In this document: positions 12,664-24,461 of the stretch, in pieces | Layout: every line of letters begins with the position of its first letter | How positions within the stretch are numbered: the first letter of the stretch is position 1 | Origin: Malachius bipustulatus | Taxonomy: Eukaryota; Arthropoda; Insecta; Coleoptera; Melyridae | Length of the DNA stretch: 64,000 nucleotides | Assembly (NCBI GenBank): GCA_910589415.1 | Contig: OU342633.1 | Location: forward strand, 16,406,858 to 16,470,857 | Direction of reading: 5' to 3' | Program-made: the position numbers and the translations under genes | The notes under the pieces: generated by a model | What the model saw: only the letters and a program-made list of their open reading frames with translations | What the model was told of the DNA's origin: nothing | The model's database searches: none

Positions 12664-13522
12664 ACAGCAGGGTGTTTACTGTAAGGTTGGCCAAACTTCA
12701 CAGGCGGATTCTTCAGACTAAAAATTTCCCATTAACGTGTGTGTCCGGAAATGGACCGTTTTTTGAGATACACGGTGTCGGAGAAATATTATTTTTCCAG
12801 TTTTTTGACGATATCTCGGGAACCGTATGAGATACAATGTTCAGCCTCTTATACACACTATATGCTCACTGATCCCCTTATTTTCGCCGTAAAATAAAGG
12901 TTTTTAAAAAATTTAGTGGCGTAGATTTAGGGTATTTTCGGGGTTCCGACTCCCTAATTTCTACGCCACTGGAATAAATGCAATTTTAAGCAGCGCGTTT
13001 GAACCGTCTATGTTTTATACACCAAAAAGGTAATCTTGGTTAACGGCTCCAAAGTCAACCGTTTCCGAGAAAAATGTCATTTTATGAGAGAAAACATTAA
13101 TAATTATAGGAATAAGTTTTCATTTTAGAGCCGTTAACCAGGAGTACCTTTTTAGTATAGAAAACATGGACGGTTCAAAGGCGCTGCTTGAAATCGCATT
13201 TATTCCAGTGGCGCAGAAATTAGTGGGTTCGAAACCCTCAAAATACTCTAAATCTACAGCTCGTGAATTTTTTTTTAAACCTTTATTTTACGGCGAAAAT
13301 AATGGGATCAGTGAGCATCAGATAATGTGTATAAGAGCTGAACATTGTATCTTATACGGTTCCCGAGATATTGTCAAAAAACTGGAAATAGAATATTTCT
13401 TCCGACAGCCTGTATCTCAAAACCCGTGCATTTCCGGACACACGTTAATGGGAACTTTTTGTGTATTTTAGTTTGAAGAATTCAGCCTGTAAGCTTGGCC
13501 AACCTTACAGTATACACCCTGT
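12664..13522. mobile_element. Hairpin element H6, about 860-bp palindrome
   Basis: The left end runs ACAGCAGGGTGTTTACTGTAAGG and the right end carries the inverse CCTTACAGTATACACCCTGT. Long mirrored blocks follow, e.g. GTTAACGGCTCCAAAGT against TTAGAGCCGTTAACC, and GTGTCCGGAAATG against CATTTCCGGACAC. The 101-residue frame 13166-13471 lies wholly in the right arm and is not a gene. Confidence 0.8.
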
Positions 13523-14777
13523 ATATACAAATTTTATATTTCCACTTTGAATGAAATAAGAAAGTGTTTATGCAATGAAGGTTTTATTTAAAGAAACTTC
13601 AGCTTAGATCTAGCAAATCTGATAAAAGATTAGAAAAAAAGAATGATTTTCTTCGAGACCAAGCCATGACTTAGAAATAATAATAATAATAATTGGTAAA
13701 AGTAATGATCGAGAACGATATGTTATGTTGTAACATATCTTAGCTTATAAAGAGATACCGTTTCGTTTAATAAACTCCAATAGCATTGCAGTTTTGATAC
13801 AAAATGTTCTGGTTAGCACCGTGGATTTTGATGTACCTCCTACAACGAGAAAAACAGCTTCCATCACTGTCACAACACAGGGACTACAATCACATCTCCC
13901 AAATTCTTTTGCATTTTCTGCAATTTACTGGTATCGCTAGTATAGTATAGTAATTGCACTACCTGCATGTCTCAACTCACATTACATTATGACCATCACA
14001 TCCATATTGTAGTGAAAGTAAGCATTGTAATATAGCTAATGTGTGACTATATTGGCTGTTGTTCGTTGTGTGTGTGGTCGTGGTGTGGTGTTCCGGCAGG
14101 CCCTACTTCTACAGACGAGACGGTCCTCCTTTCTCCCAGAATCACTCACCCTAAACGCAAGACGTCCTGTTCTTTGAGCCATGTGAGTTGCCTTTCTCTA
14201 TTTATTCTAGATATGTACACTATTGTTGTCACCTTTCAGAAGTATTGGCGTAAGTTCTATATTAACTTTCAAGAAAAACCTAAACAATGCTAAGAAATTA
14301 AGTAGGAAAATTATGTTACGCAAGCAAAATAATATCGCGTGTGAGCAAATTAAAGCATAATTCATACAGGATCTGACATGATTTTTTTTCCAAAGTCTGC
14401 CTAAATTATGTTTTCATTTACTCACACGATAACAATAATTTTGTTAACTTTTAAGCTTTGTCTTATCACAGACTCGGAATATTTAGGTACAAAGAAACGA
14501 GCAAATTCAATCCACGAGTATTTAACATCCGAGAAGTCAAGTATAAGCAGTTTTTAATGATGTTTTGTATGGAGTTGTGAAATTCAGCTGCCGAATTCGT
14601 TGATGAGCTAAATCTCGGCAGCGTGTCAACTCAGGGAGATTGCTTATCCAGAGGTTCCCATTCACTGAATGCTCCCGAACTTTATTTCCTTTACCTTATA
14701 ATCATACTATCACCAATTACACAGAAGTATTAAAGTATATCGGGTCTTTCACAAAATTTGTTCATTGAAAATTTCGT
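13523..14777 (+). other. Mostly unique DNA with one exon-like island (about 14101-14180)
   Basis: At 14101-14180 a GC-richer segment sits between an acceptor-like CCGGCAG and a donor-like CAT|GTGAGT. One frame across it stays open and would read PTSTDETVLLSPRITHPKRK followed by TSCSLSH. I do not recognise this peptide. The rest of the stretch shows nothing definable. Confidence 0.2.
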
Positions 14778-14799
14778 TTAGTCAGAATATTTTTTGACG

Positions 14800-15020
14800 A
14801 CACGACGTTTTTGACGCGCACGGACTCCCTGATGCGACTTCGCCGGTAGTCTAGGAAGAACTCTGGAAGACTTTTCCTGTAGTCCAGGAAGAACTCCCTG
14901 AATGCTGACTACACGACATCTTGATGCGCACGGACCCGTTAACGAGAGTTCTTTCTCGCACGCGGACTCCTTGAGACGACCTCGCCGGTAGTCTAGGAAG
15001 AACTTCTTGGGGTTTTTCCG
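14800..15020. repeat. Degenerate internal repeat, GC-rich block
   Basis: CGCCGGTAGTCTAGGAAGAAC occurs at about 14841 and 14983, and related forms (GTAGTCCAGGAAGAACTCC, GCGCACGGACTCC/GCACGCGGACTCC) lie between. The unit looks like a decayed duplication of about 140 bp. The 89-residue minus-strand frame over it probably reflects the repeat and has no known domain. Confidence 0.5.
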
Positions 15021-15514
15021 ATTCGAATGATGAGCTTTCTGAATCACTCGTTAACCCTCGTAAATTCCCGCCTTTAGATTTCTAGCTAGCTTTTTGTTAC
15101 TCAACCAATCAAACGTACACCTGCTCGATCTTAAAGTTAGTTAAATCATGAATCTCTCTTGCGTGCTCTATTTTATTAGTCCGTCCTAGTTAAATCGAAA
15201 CCAAATAACAGGCTTTTCTGAAAATGACAACATTTTACGAACAAACTTAAAATTAATTGCTGTAAATGTTGGCCGGTTGAAGGCTTTGCATTTAGCTTTA
15301 AGAGGGAATTCAATTCTTAATTCTTAATGATTTTTTTGGAAAAAATCTACTTTTGTGGAGCGTGTGTAACTCAAAAAATGTTGGGAATTCGAGAGTCAAT
15401 ACCGGATGGATGGCCATACGTACCACTGTACACAGAACATTGCCTAATAATACAAAATAGATTTCATTATTAATATTTGTCCACGACTATAGGTAGGTAG
15501 GTACCTTACAATAC

Positions 15515-15720
15515 AGGGTTAGAACTATTTAAAGGACTACTACAGGGATATGTTAAACCATTGAAGTTATACGAGTTCGGTTAATTTGGAGAAAAGTTGC
15601 GCTATTTTGTGGCCATCTCGAATCCATCAAAAATGCAAGATGTCTGTGACCGTTCCTGAAATATCCTGAAAAAACTGAAAAATGGTCATTTATTATTTTT
15701 GTCATTATCTTTTTTTATTA
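15515..15720 (+). repeat. Dispersed repeat family R, copy 1 (partial)
   Basis: The stretch TTCGGTTAATTTGGAGAAAAG followed by TTGCGC, with TCCTGAAAAAACTGAAAAAT downstream, resembles 24462-24670, 39225-39420 and 60352-60500. In the three other copies the shared core is ACAGGGTCGGTTAAATTAGA or a close variant. Confidence 0.5.
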
Positions 15721-15911
15721 TTGGAAATTAATAATTTTTTGTAAGCTGGCATAAGTCGGCAAGAGCTACCCATTTGGGAGATACAAGGCATTTTTGTCAC
15801 CATCTCCCTAACCATGAAAAGAAAATAATTCAATATGCTTTTTGTTATTAATGCATTGTTGTGCCTAATTTCTGTTTGTTGATGTGGCAGAAAATAATTT
15901 TGTATGACTTT

Positions 15912-16203
15912 AAGCCGTCTACTCACTAGTACTTGGCAAGTGAGTCTTTTGACAAGAAGTTGGCGGGTACTTGTGCAAGTAAAAGTGAAATCATATACAA
16001 ATTAGTTCCTGCTAGAGCAGAGCGGGTGTGTAGTACGGTGCGGTCTAGAAAACACTTTGCAAGTAATGGACATTTGACTTGGGACAGTTTACCGACAACG
16101 AACGGTAGTATCTGAGCTGTGCCGAGTTGCATGCCGCGTTGTCATACCCACTATACGCGGCACTTGCCGAGTATTCACAAGTACTCGGTAAGTAGACAGC
16201 TTT
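15912..16203. mobile_element. Small MITE, about 290 bp, TTA target duplication
   Basis: The left end AGCCGTCTACTCACTAGTAC and the right end GTACTCGGTAAGTAGACAGCT are inverted repeats of about 24 bp. TTA stands on both sides (CTTTA before, TTTAGA after). A 3-bp TTA/TAA duplication points to the PIF/Harbinger group. The two overlapping short frames inside are not genes. Confidence 0.6.
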
Positions 16204-16789
16204 AGATATAAACTGATATTTTGAATCTGAGTATCTTAGATTAATAAATTTTCTATAAACCTTCTAAAGGTAGGATGTCATGAAAGGTGACAACTATGAT
16301 TTTTGCATTTTGTGAGTTATTTTTCTCTTTGTACTTTATTTCCTTTTAATAGATATGTTATAATAATATTCAACTTGAAATATTATGTATATATGTAGAA
16401 ATATTGTGACATGTATTTTGCTTGTGCAGTTACCTATTTATTAAGTAATGGTTGCTAAAAACTTTTCACTCTATTTTTCTATTACCTAAATCTAAAGAAC
16501 GAAAAGGAACACACTAACGAACATATGTCTGTAACTTCAGTTACCGTCTTTGACATACACGTAGGGTGAATAAAACGGCATATTTATATTTGGGATATGT
16601 TATTGATTCTAGTAATATTCTAGACATCGTACTTACTTAAGCAATTATAAAATTAAACAGATAAATGTTTCAAAGCGAGCATCAGAGTCATAGTAAAAAC
16701 AGACAAATATTTCTCAAATTTTAGTGTTTCAATTTAAACAGAATATAATAAAATGTAATTAACTCGAGGTTCTCTGGATGACAACCTCA

Positions 16790-17065
16790 GGATGATCTGG
16801 TGAAGACAAAGACATCGACGTTTCACTGATAATTTTCAGCTCATAAGTTTAACATACCTATATCAGCAAGCATAATACCAGGAGAGGAATGTATCGGACA
16901 AAGAAAACTAACTAAATATTAGGATAGTCTTTTATGAAAGACTATACAACTTTCATACCATCGCCAGGGATATACTCCATTCCTGGTACGCTTGGAGATA
17001 TGTCAAACTGATGCTGAAAATAATCAGTGAAACGTCGATCTCTATCTCCATCAGCCCATCATCTG
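16790..17065. repeat. Inverted pair of hammerhead-like repeats
   Basis: A block at about 16800-16890 (minus sense) and one at 16965-17065 (plus sense) are diverged inverted copies. Both share CAGTGAAACGTCGAT, preceded by CTGAAAAT. In the plus copy CTGATG is followed by a CTGA/TCAG hairpin, then TGAAAC-GTC. This resembles a hammerhead core, but the A after CTGATG is missing and an extra T precedes GAAA. It is probably the end of a decayed Penelope-like or related element. Confidence 0.4.
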
Positions 17066-17370
17066 AATTCGTGCCGTTCAGACCACTTCTGTTGTTCAAT
17101 AAACGGATTGCCATCATTGATAAGTATAGTTTTTTGTTAGTTTATTATTATTTGGCTAACAAAAGACCAATCACTAAGTGAGGGAATAATAAAGGGATAC
17201 ATTTTTTATAGCAAACTTCTCTTTACTTATTGCCACTATTTCTATTTCCAAAACCAGTTCAACACCACAACATATTTATTAGCAAAAAATGAAAACTGAG
17301 ATTTAAGATGTTATAGGCTAGAAACTTTAACTGAAAAGTTCCCAAATATAGGTATTATGCCACTTACATT

Positions 17371-17397
17371 CACAAATAACCTGACAGGTTATTTGTG
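17371..17397. repeat. Short perfect hairpin
   Basis: ACAAATAACCTG and CAGGTTATTTGT form a 12-bp stem almost without a loop. It could be the core of a very small MITE; no function is evident. Confidence 0.5.
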
Positions 17398-17453
17398 TAA
17401 GGTTGTACTATTACTACTGTAAGGTTAAAACTATCTTACTTTCTGTTCTTAGA

Positions 17454-17560
17454 TGGAACCGACAGAGTCGTCATGGCATGCAGCCTCACCGGCGAGTCGT
17501 AGTGGACTATCGTACCGGATACATCCGTTCTCACCTACGTTCGCCTTCAGGAAGAGTCAG
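17454..17560 (+). other. Exon-like GC-rich island of unknown gene
   Basis: After an acceptor-like TTCTGTTCTTAG, one frame reads MEPTESSWHAASPASRSGLS then YRIHPFSPTFAFRKSQ, ending at a possible donor CAG|GTGACC. Base composition is clearly more GC-rich than the flanks. The phase would fit a join to the island at 14101-14180 (which ends on a codon boundary). I do not recognise the peptide and cannot rule out chance or an old element. Confidence 0.2.
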
Positions 17561-19189
17561 GTGACCCCATGACGAGTCTCAACTTCCCAGGGAGCTTAAT
17601 AAAGACCATCCGATGCTCTCCTAGGTCTAACATATCAACTGCAATAACGGTGGAAACAAAACGTTGTTGATAAAACTCTTTGGATAGATAACGTCGTTGT
17701 TTAGATGATGTCAGGAAACACCAGAAATAGGATCTGAACGCCCATTTTATTATAGAATACCAATACAAAATGTACTTATCACCAAATTGTTATAGATGGG
17801 CAATGCTGAGTTTTCGTGAGCAGTAAGATAATCTGCAATAATAATTTAAAACACTTTCGTACAAGAAATACATTCCAAAAATAAGTAGGCATACCATCGT
17901 CAAAAATAATTATGGTTTCTGGGTAATACCTTTTTAAGGTTTAGGTATACTTTTATCTCGACTTATTTTACTACACTAGCAAAGCTAATAGATAGGTACC
18001 TACCTACCTACCTATGGTCTGTACACTGAGTGTTGTCCGTTGTCATGCCACACTGATTCTGACTAAACAATTTCATTTAATTCGATTTGATTCATTCATA
18101 CACTTATTTCTAAGTCGAACCAGATGTGGTATCGCAGTTCGTGTCAAGTAGCGTGTGAATGTTATATTATGATTAGAAATAGCATGTCACCTACCTGCTG
18201 GTTGGCGTTTAAAAGAAAGCATAACACCTTCGGTTTTCTGCAGCAAAATATCCTTGCAACTTAACCACAAGACCACGTCCTAGGGAGTTCAATCGTTTCC
18301 CAGGCATTTTGTGCAATTTTTTGTAGTTCGTTGCGAGAATATACTCAGTCCGTTTTTTTTAAACGTTAGAAAAACAAGGTAATAGATTTTTAGGCATTCA
18401 CGCAATTAATAAGTTACTCGTAGTTTATCACATCGTACAATATCACAGGTAATTCTGCTAATTTCGTATTAAAAACGTTTCAAATAACAAACCTCGTTAG
18501 TATATTTAGCGCTGTCACTGTCACTGACACTAGCCGATCAGCTGGACGACAATCTTATCGTATCAATCTAAGCGTATTAAGATGCGAGTCGTACTTCCGT
18601 CTCACTCTCGCTCATCTTTTTAGAATTGCTGACGATTCAAACGTATTTCTGACAATACGTCCCAATTTAATTTGATTGACTATGCAATGCAATAGAAGGA
18701 GTAAGAAACATAACGAGATGATGTATCCTTAGTTATCACAATAGACAAGACTCAGTGTACAGACTACAGCGTACAGTGTACAGCTACCAGCCTATTATAG
18801 GAATGTCTGTCATTAAAAAATATATAATTAATTATAATTGTGAGCTGATATTTTTGTCTAAAATCCCTAAATATATCCACGAAATATATTATAGGGTCTT
18901 CAAGCAACGAAAATATTTTCTTAAACTACATGAATCACATTAGAAACACAACTTCTACGGATCAAATTGATCAAAAGCAAGTAAAAAGGGCAACCTAGTT
19001 GACATCCGCTGACAAAAACAGCTGATTTTTCCGGTCCTAATAGAGTTGGAATAGACTGTAGTTTATTATGGTTTGATGTCTACTCAAACAAGATTAGATG
19101 TCAGTCAGTTTTTAAATTTTGAATGAAAACAGTGTACATGGAAAAGTCTTATAATAGAGCCAATATAACATGATAATAGACAAATAGAC
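17561..19189. other. Unique-looking AT-rich DNA
   Basis: There is a short (TACC)n run at about 17995-18014. No supported gene or RNA was found; the 60-70-residue frames present show no motif. Confidence 0.4.
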
Positions 19190-19345
19190 ATGAATATCAT
19201 GAATGAAGATAATATGGACATGGAAACAGAATATATCAACTTTGGAGACAGACCCATCATTTCCAAAAACACATGTCGCATTAATTATTTTTCTCGAATA
19301 AACTTCAATGTTGAATTAGACAATGGTGTTTTTGTTCAACAGTAA
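19190..19345 (+). CDS. Possible 51-residue open frame, unknown
   Basis: An ATG at 19190 opens a 51-codon acidic frame beginning MNIMNEDNMDMETEYINFGD and ending at TAA 19343-19345, just before the palindrome at 19388. Codon choice looks more protein-like than in neighbouring frames, but I know no homologue and nothing around it supports expression. It may be a first exon or chance. Confidence 0.15.
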   Translation: MNIMNEDNMDMETEYINFGDRPIISKNTCRINYFSRINFNVELDNGVFVQQ

Positions 19346-19387
19346 TTCTTAGTTGACTTTTCAGACAAAATTAAAATTTTACAAATA

Positions 19388-20493
19388 CGCTACGTAAAAA
19401 TGAAAATGTCGCACCCCAAAATTTTGCCTGATTTTGATTGAGGATAACTTTTGGTAGCCCAAAGGGTTTCGATTTTGTTTTCGCATATCAGCAATAACCC
19501 TTTCCTTTATTTTTCTGCTTTATTGGATCCAAACCCCAAAAAAATCTTGTCAACAAATTTTCTACAGGGTGATAAGTGTTCAGGTGTGCAGATCACTAAC
19601 GGGTTTTGTACCCCTGTTTTCCAAATAAATTTTTCTTGTAAGTTTTAATCTCACCTAACAAATTTTCGATTTAAAACCTGTAATTACATGGTGGTCTCAA
19701 TAAATCAACAGTTTGCTCTTGCAGTGTGTAACTCTTTTCCTCACCAACCGAGAACAATAATTTAAGAATTTTCAAGAAGAATAACAAGAAGTAGTGATTG
19801 TACCATTATCACATGAGAAGGAGGGCTGATTCCCATGAAAACTGACAGATTTATTTTGACAGTAATTATTTGGTTGCTGTTGTCAACATTTTTTATCTCA
19901 GGTCAGCAAGAGAGTTCTTAAAGTGTTCACAAATGAAGATTTGTTCGGAGACAAGTTGATTTTCATTCAATTTTCCTCCCAAAACCTATTTCCAGAAGAA
20001 ATTTAAATTAGAGTAATTTTGTATGCAATCTTTTGTTTTTAATGTTTGTCCTGGGTTAAAATAAATGTTTGTCAAGGCTTAAATTTCGAAAATTGATTGG
20101 TGAGGAAATAAGTTAAATGCACTTCAAGAAACAAACACTTGATACTTTAATACCCTGTAAATACAGGAGTTAAATCAAAAATTTGAAAACCGTCCGAGGT
20201 GAGACATCAAGTTTCAGAATTTACTCATGAAGACTTACAAGAAAATTTTATTTGTAAAACGGGGATACGAAAACCGCTGAGTGATTCTGCAGACCTCCAC
20301 ATATCACCCTGTAGAAAATTTGTTGACATTTTTTTTTAATGTTTGAATTTAAATCAAATAAAGCAGAAAAATAAAGGTTAGGGATGCTGACACGAAGAAA
20401 CAAAATCGAAATGCCTCGGGGCTATCAAAAGTTATCCCCAATCAAAATCAGGAAAAAATTTGAGGTGTGATATTTTTCATTTTTGCGTAGTTT
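19388..20493. repeat. Large palindromic repeat family P, copy 1
   Basis: The left arm (CTACGTAAAAATGAAAATG, then GAGGATAACTTTTGGTAGCC and ACAAATTTTCTACAGGGTGA) is mirrored at 20260-20493 (TCACCCTGTAGAAAATTTGT and so on). Copy 2 lies at 25149-26454. The ACAGGGTGA motif here is internal to the arm rather than terminal. No coding content is visible. Confidence 0.8.
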
Positions 20494-21056
20494 AGATGTT
20501 TTTTTTTTTTAATAATAGTTGATTACTGTAAATGAAACTAGTTTTTATAAGTAATGCAAAGAGGTTTTTCTTTTGGCAAATAATAACTTCAGAAAATTCT
20601 AATGAACGCCAATCTCGCTGAGACACTTCGTGTAATCAATCCTTATACAAAAATTACCAATCCAAAATCATGACGCAATTTTATTTAATTCATTATTATC
20701 ATATTTTACGAATTTTCAGTTTGTGCAAAGATATTCAGCTCAGAATTATACAATTTTATTATAATTATACAAAAAAAAAAAAACCAGTTGGTATTCTATT
20801 TATGAAAACTCAATGATGTTCCAGTGAATTAGTGTCTTTCCTATTATGTCCCATAAATAAGTACATACTTACCTACCGTAAATTAGAGGAATTGTAGATC
20901 ATCAAAATATTTTTTTTATTATTTAAATACATTTTTTCTCTTGTATCGTTATTTCGACAGGCGTTTTCTCAGGGTACATATAAAATATCTACATAATCTT
21001 GTACTACATATTCTTTCTGTAATTCTCCACCAAAAAAGTATTTCAGGTTATTTTAT
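20494..21056. other. AT-rich stretch, nothing recognised
   Basis: AT-rich with homopolymer runs (for example at 20770-20784). No feature supported. Confidence 0.35.
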
Positions 21057-21765
21057 TTATTTTAACCAGCAGAGCCATTTACAGAGATGTAAGTATCCTA
21101 CTCTGTACCTGACCATGATAGAAACGCAAAACACACCTCTGTCTATAACTCCACACAGCATCCTCATCTGATAGCAAATGGAATTCAGTTTCTGTGGAAG
21201 CCCTTTACAATGATTTTTAAAAGTAAGATGTTCATCGATCAAAACTCCCAGGAATCTAACTGATCCAGCACGTTCGAGATCAAAACCATTTACAGAAATA
21301 TCATAAGCAGGATATGAACACGCAGCTGGCAGCTCGTTGATGTACAACAGAAATAGCAAAGGTCGGAGCAGGGACCCCTGTGGCACTCCAATCGCATTGT
21401 GTGTCTATCATTCGAGAGAAAATCCATCTGGACATTGTTATTCTAACCCTTTGTCTGCGCTCCTCCAAAAAAGAATTTATGAGGTGTACCCAGCTTCAAC
21501 AGCCCCCAGTACCTCCTCATAGAATGCAAAAAACTTGACCTACACTTTCGAAAACCATACTGATTTGGATGCAAGATGTCATTCTTATTCATGAAATCAA
21601 GCAGCACTACCAACACCACATATTTGAAGACCTTTGTCCATACTAAGGCTTGACAGATGGAACGATAATTTCCTATATTCGAGGGGTCACACTTTTTAAA
21701 TACTGGAGTGCTGATGGATTGCTGGAGTGCAGAAGGAAAGACATCCCCTGAAAACGTTAAATTGT
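21057..21765 (-). pseudogene. Non-LTR retrotransposon reverse transcriptase relic
   Basis: On the minus strand, pieces in shifting frames follow the order of a Jockey/I-like reverse transcriptase: a segment like TPVFKKCDPSNIGNYRSIC near 21700, then MNKNDILHPNQYGFRK near 21560-21600, PQGSLLRPLLFLLYINELPA at 21325-21384 and a following FLGVLIDEHLTFKNH. The region between PLLFLLYINEL and FLGVLIDEHL is too short for a complete palm, so the YxDD segment has been deleted. Frameshifts and stops make it non-functional. Immediately downstream of its fragment (lower coordinates) the sequence becomes AT-rich. Confidence 0.8.
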
Positions 21766-21999
21766 TAAAATTAAAACGGTAAAAAGTTAATCACCATCTT
21801 TGTTGAATTCACTACAACACTTCATTTTCGTGATGAATTTTTTGAACGATAACTTGCAAGGTGCTTTGAAAATACGTTTTTATTTTCCCTTATTCATACT
21901 ACGATAAATTTAATCTACTCCTTACTTAAAAGATATCTTGTCCCTTGAAAAGAAATGCAATTTTTTTAATAAGAAGCATCGGACTTAACTGTGTAGATA

Positions 22000-22167
22000 A
22001 AACATAGTCGCTCGAGCTCATTTAGACAGACACAAATTTTAAATTCATAAATAGTTAAATTAACGAGCACTAACAACCATGCCAAGCTGGGATTTGAACC
22101 AGATGGTGGCAGCGTCTCAACGGCTTAACAGTCAGCTACCTAAGCCGCTGCGCTACCTACCGCCCGC
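22000..22167 (-). repeat. tRNA-derived SINE
   Basis: On the minus strand a tRNA-like head carries an A box (TAGCGCAGCGG, 22155-22145) and a B box (GGTTCAAATCC, 22100-22090) with the expected spacing. An AT-rich body without tRNA folding follows. The acceptor stem is not a proper tRNA stem, so this is a SINE head and not a working tRNA gene. Confidence 0.7.
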
Positions 22168-22404
22168 ATAGGAATGCAATTAAATGTCTATTTTGTCTAC
22201 ACCCTTGATCGGTACCCTGTGTTCAATCCTTCGATTTCCTGTACTTATTTATGGGACACTCTAACACCGTTTTCTATTTCTCGACATTCAAAAGAAACTT
22301 ATATTTATAGTAAGTACCTATATCTTATTTACAAATCAAATCTCAAACAAAAATACACATTACACATGACACCTGACAGAAATACTACTTGACACATTAT
22401 CTGC

Positions 22405-22530
22405 GGAGTGCTAGAACGCTAATTAAAAATGATTATCCAATGATGGTTCATCAACGGGAATTTTACATGTAAAATTCTCGTTGATGGTCCATCATTGGTT
22501 AATCATTTTTAATTAGCGTTCTAGCACTCC
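22405..22530. mobile_element. 126-bp perfect hairpin MITE
   Basis: GGAGTGCTAGAACGCTAATT and its inverse bound two arms of about 60 bp that differ at only a few positions and meet at ATTTTACATGTAAAAT. No coding content. Confidence 0.8.
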
Positions 22531-22677
22531 ACCCTATGTTTTAAAATGTCTGTATTTTAATACCTGTGGTATTTTTTTTAACTAACTTTCCAATGCTTAA
22601 AAGTTATGTCTATTACTGTAGAATTTTAATTGCAAAATATTATTTCTACAAAACCATTTTTTTAATAACGTACAGAA

Positions 22678-23480
22678 TTGGTCATTCGAGTCTCTGTCGG
22701 TCAAACGATGGATAAAAAAAATCAAATGCAAGATCACAATGGCCATATTAAAATTATTTTGGAGAATAGAGAGTGTCCCATATGACAGTGGCATATCAAA
22801 GTTATGTTTTTTTTTAATGGAACGCTCCTATGTTATTGCAATTTTTAGATTGTCTGAGAACAAAAAATAAGATTAGTTTTTTGGTGTTTAAATTTATAAG
22901 TCTGTTGAATTATAAACAAGTGAAAATCGCAATTTTCAAAGTTCAAGGCCCTGTATAACGAAAATGCCTCAAGATAGAGGAAAACGGCTTTCATGTCCCT
23001 ATTTTAAATTTTTTATGTACTATCCTATGATGTAGATAAAATGTTTGTATAGAGTGATAAAAAATCTGAGTTCTCAACACGTTGCTAAATGAAATAAAAA
23101 ACAAAAATAGGTAAAATGTTTCTGTACCATGGAATAGAACAAAAAAATTTTAAATAGGGACATGCAAGCTGTTTTCCTCTGTTTTGAACCGTTTTCTTTG
23201 TTCAGTGCCTTGAAATTCGAAAATTACAATTTTCACTTGTTTATATAACTCACAAACTTCTCAATTTAAACACAACAAAATGAAATAACATAAGAGCATT
23301 CCATTAAAAAAAAAAAACATAACTTTGATATGTCACTATCATATGGGTCACTCTGTATAGTCAAAATAATCTTAAATTATGGCAATTGTGATCCTGTACT
23401 TGAATTTATAAACAAAAGTTTTTTAAATCCTTCGTTTGGTCAACACAGACCGACTCGAATGAGCTGGGACAGCCTGTATA
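22678..23480. repeat. Hairpin element H8, related to the 53.7-54.6 kb hairpin
   Basis: GACAGTGGCATATCAAAGTT at 22783 mirrors AACTTTGATATGTCACTATC near 23322; outer arms include TCACAATGGCCAT and its inverse. The right terminus reads GCTGGGACAGCCTGTATA; the left terminus is truncated. Inside it holds the shared block GAATTATAAACAAGTGAAAA (22909-22928). Confidence 0.7.
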
Positions 23481-23814
23481 ATAAATTATAGAGGGTGTTG
23501 AAAAACTTGTGAAAAATATTATAGGTATGCTATATGAAAAGTATATGAAACAAAAAAGTAAACACGCTATATATGCTACGGTGTTGGGGTACCTATTTCA
23601 AAAAATATGAGTTTGAGAGTGCAATGAAAGTACAGACCTGGCAGATGCCATGATTAAAAACGTCAAGGATGTAATACTCAGAGGATGAAACCACTTGAGA
23701 CAATGCCTACCATTTCGAAACGTATACAATCACGTATTCACACTATATCCGCTTTTTCATATCGTGAAAAGACCACAGGGATTGATGTTACGATTTTTTG
23801 AATATAAATGCAAA

Positions 23815-24015
23815 ATTCAAAATAAAAATCGTGCTACTATTAATCTCGAAGATTTTCCTTGCCCCGAAAGTGAAGAAAAAAATAGAAATTCGACAGTAGT
23901 GTCAAAGAGGCCTTAGTTGTGACCTTAATATTAGTTTGAAATGGCTGTTTTTAGTTTCTTACCCACCCAGCACCCCTATTTCGCTCCTCGGTCCCGAAAA
24001 AATTGATGAAACTTA
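23815..24015 (-). repeat. Dispersed repeat Q, copy 1 (inverted relative to 58670-58870)
   Basis: GTGTCAAAGAGGCCTTAGTT, TTAATATTAGTTTG and ACCCACCCAGCACCCCTATT all recur inverted at 58679-58790. The 73-residue frame over part of it is not supported as a gene. Confidence 0.65.
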
Positions 24016-24461
24016 GGAGACGCGGATGTACCTATATAATTACCAAATTTTGTTTTATTTTTAAATTTCATAATCGTTTTGACACGTACACGGGAAATTT
24101 AAAATTTTTGTTGTCCGAGGGAAATTTTACATCTAAAGGAAACTAGAGTAGCTAGAAAAAAATTAAAAGCAGATACTTGCTTCTTTTTCAGTGCTAGGTC
24201 GACGTGTTATTTATTTTGTCCACAAGTTTTTCAACATCATTTATAAATTCAAAAATATTGTCCACTTTTTAATACTAAATACTAGATTTGAAGGGGTCTT
24301 ATAATGTTATAATGAACGGATGCTATTACTGATACATTCCTATAATGGTATAAGAAAATCTATTAAGAAAACGTAAGATCCCAATTCACCAATCATACAC
24401 TTCTTATACTTATCAAAATATTTTAAAGATTTTTAAGTTGAGGCATTTTTTAACACCTTAT

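Noticed and set aside
13166..13471. 101-residue open frame
   Set aside because: It lies entirely in the right arm of the palindrome 12664-13522 and shows no domain; the mirrored arm carries the same sequence without an equivalent frame.
14778..15047. 89-residue arginine-rich minus-strand frame
   Set aside because: It follows a degenerate DNA repeat and its residue bias comes from the repeat; no known domain.
17995..18014. Telomeric or satellite tract
   Set aside because: It is only a short TACC tetranucleotide run, as seen at other places in the window, and does not match the insect telomere unit TTAGG.
22081..22167. Functional tRNA gene
   Set aside because: A and B boxes are present, but no proper acceptor stem or anticodon arm can be drawn and an AT-rich tail follows, so it is a SINE head.
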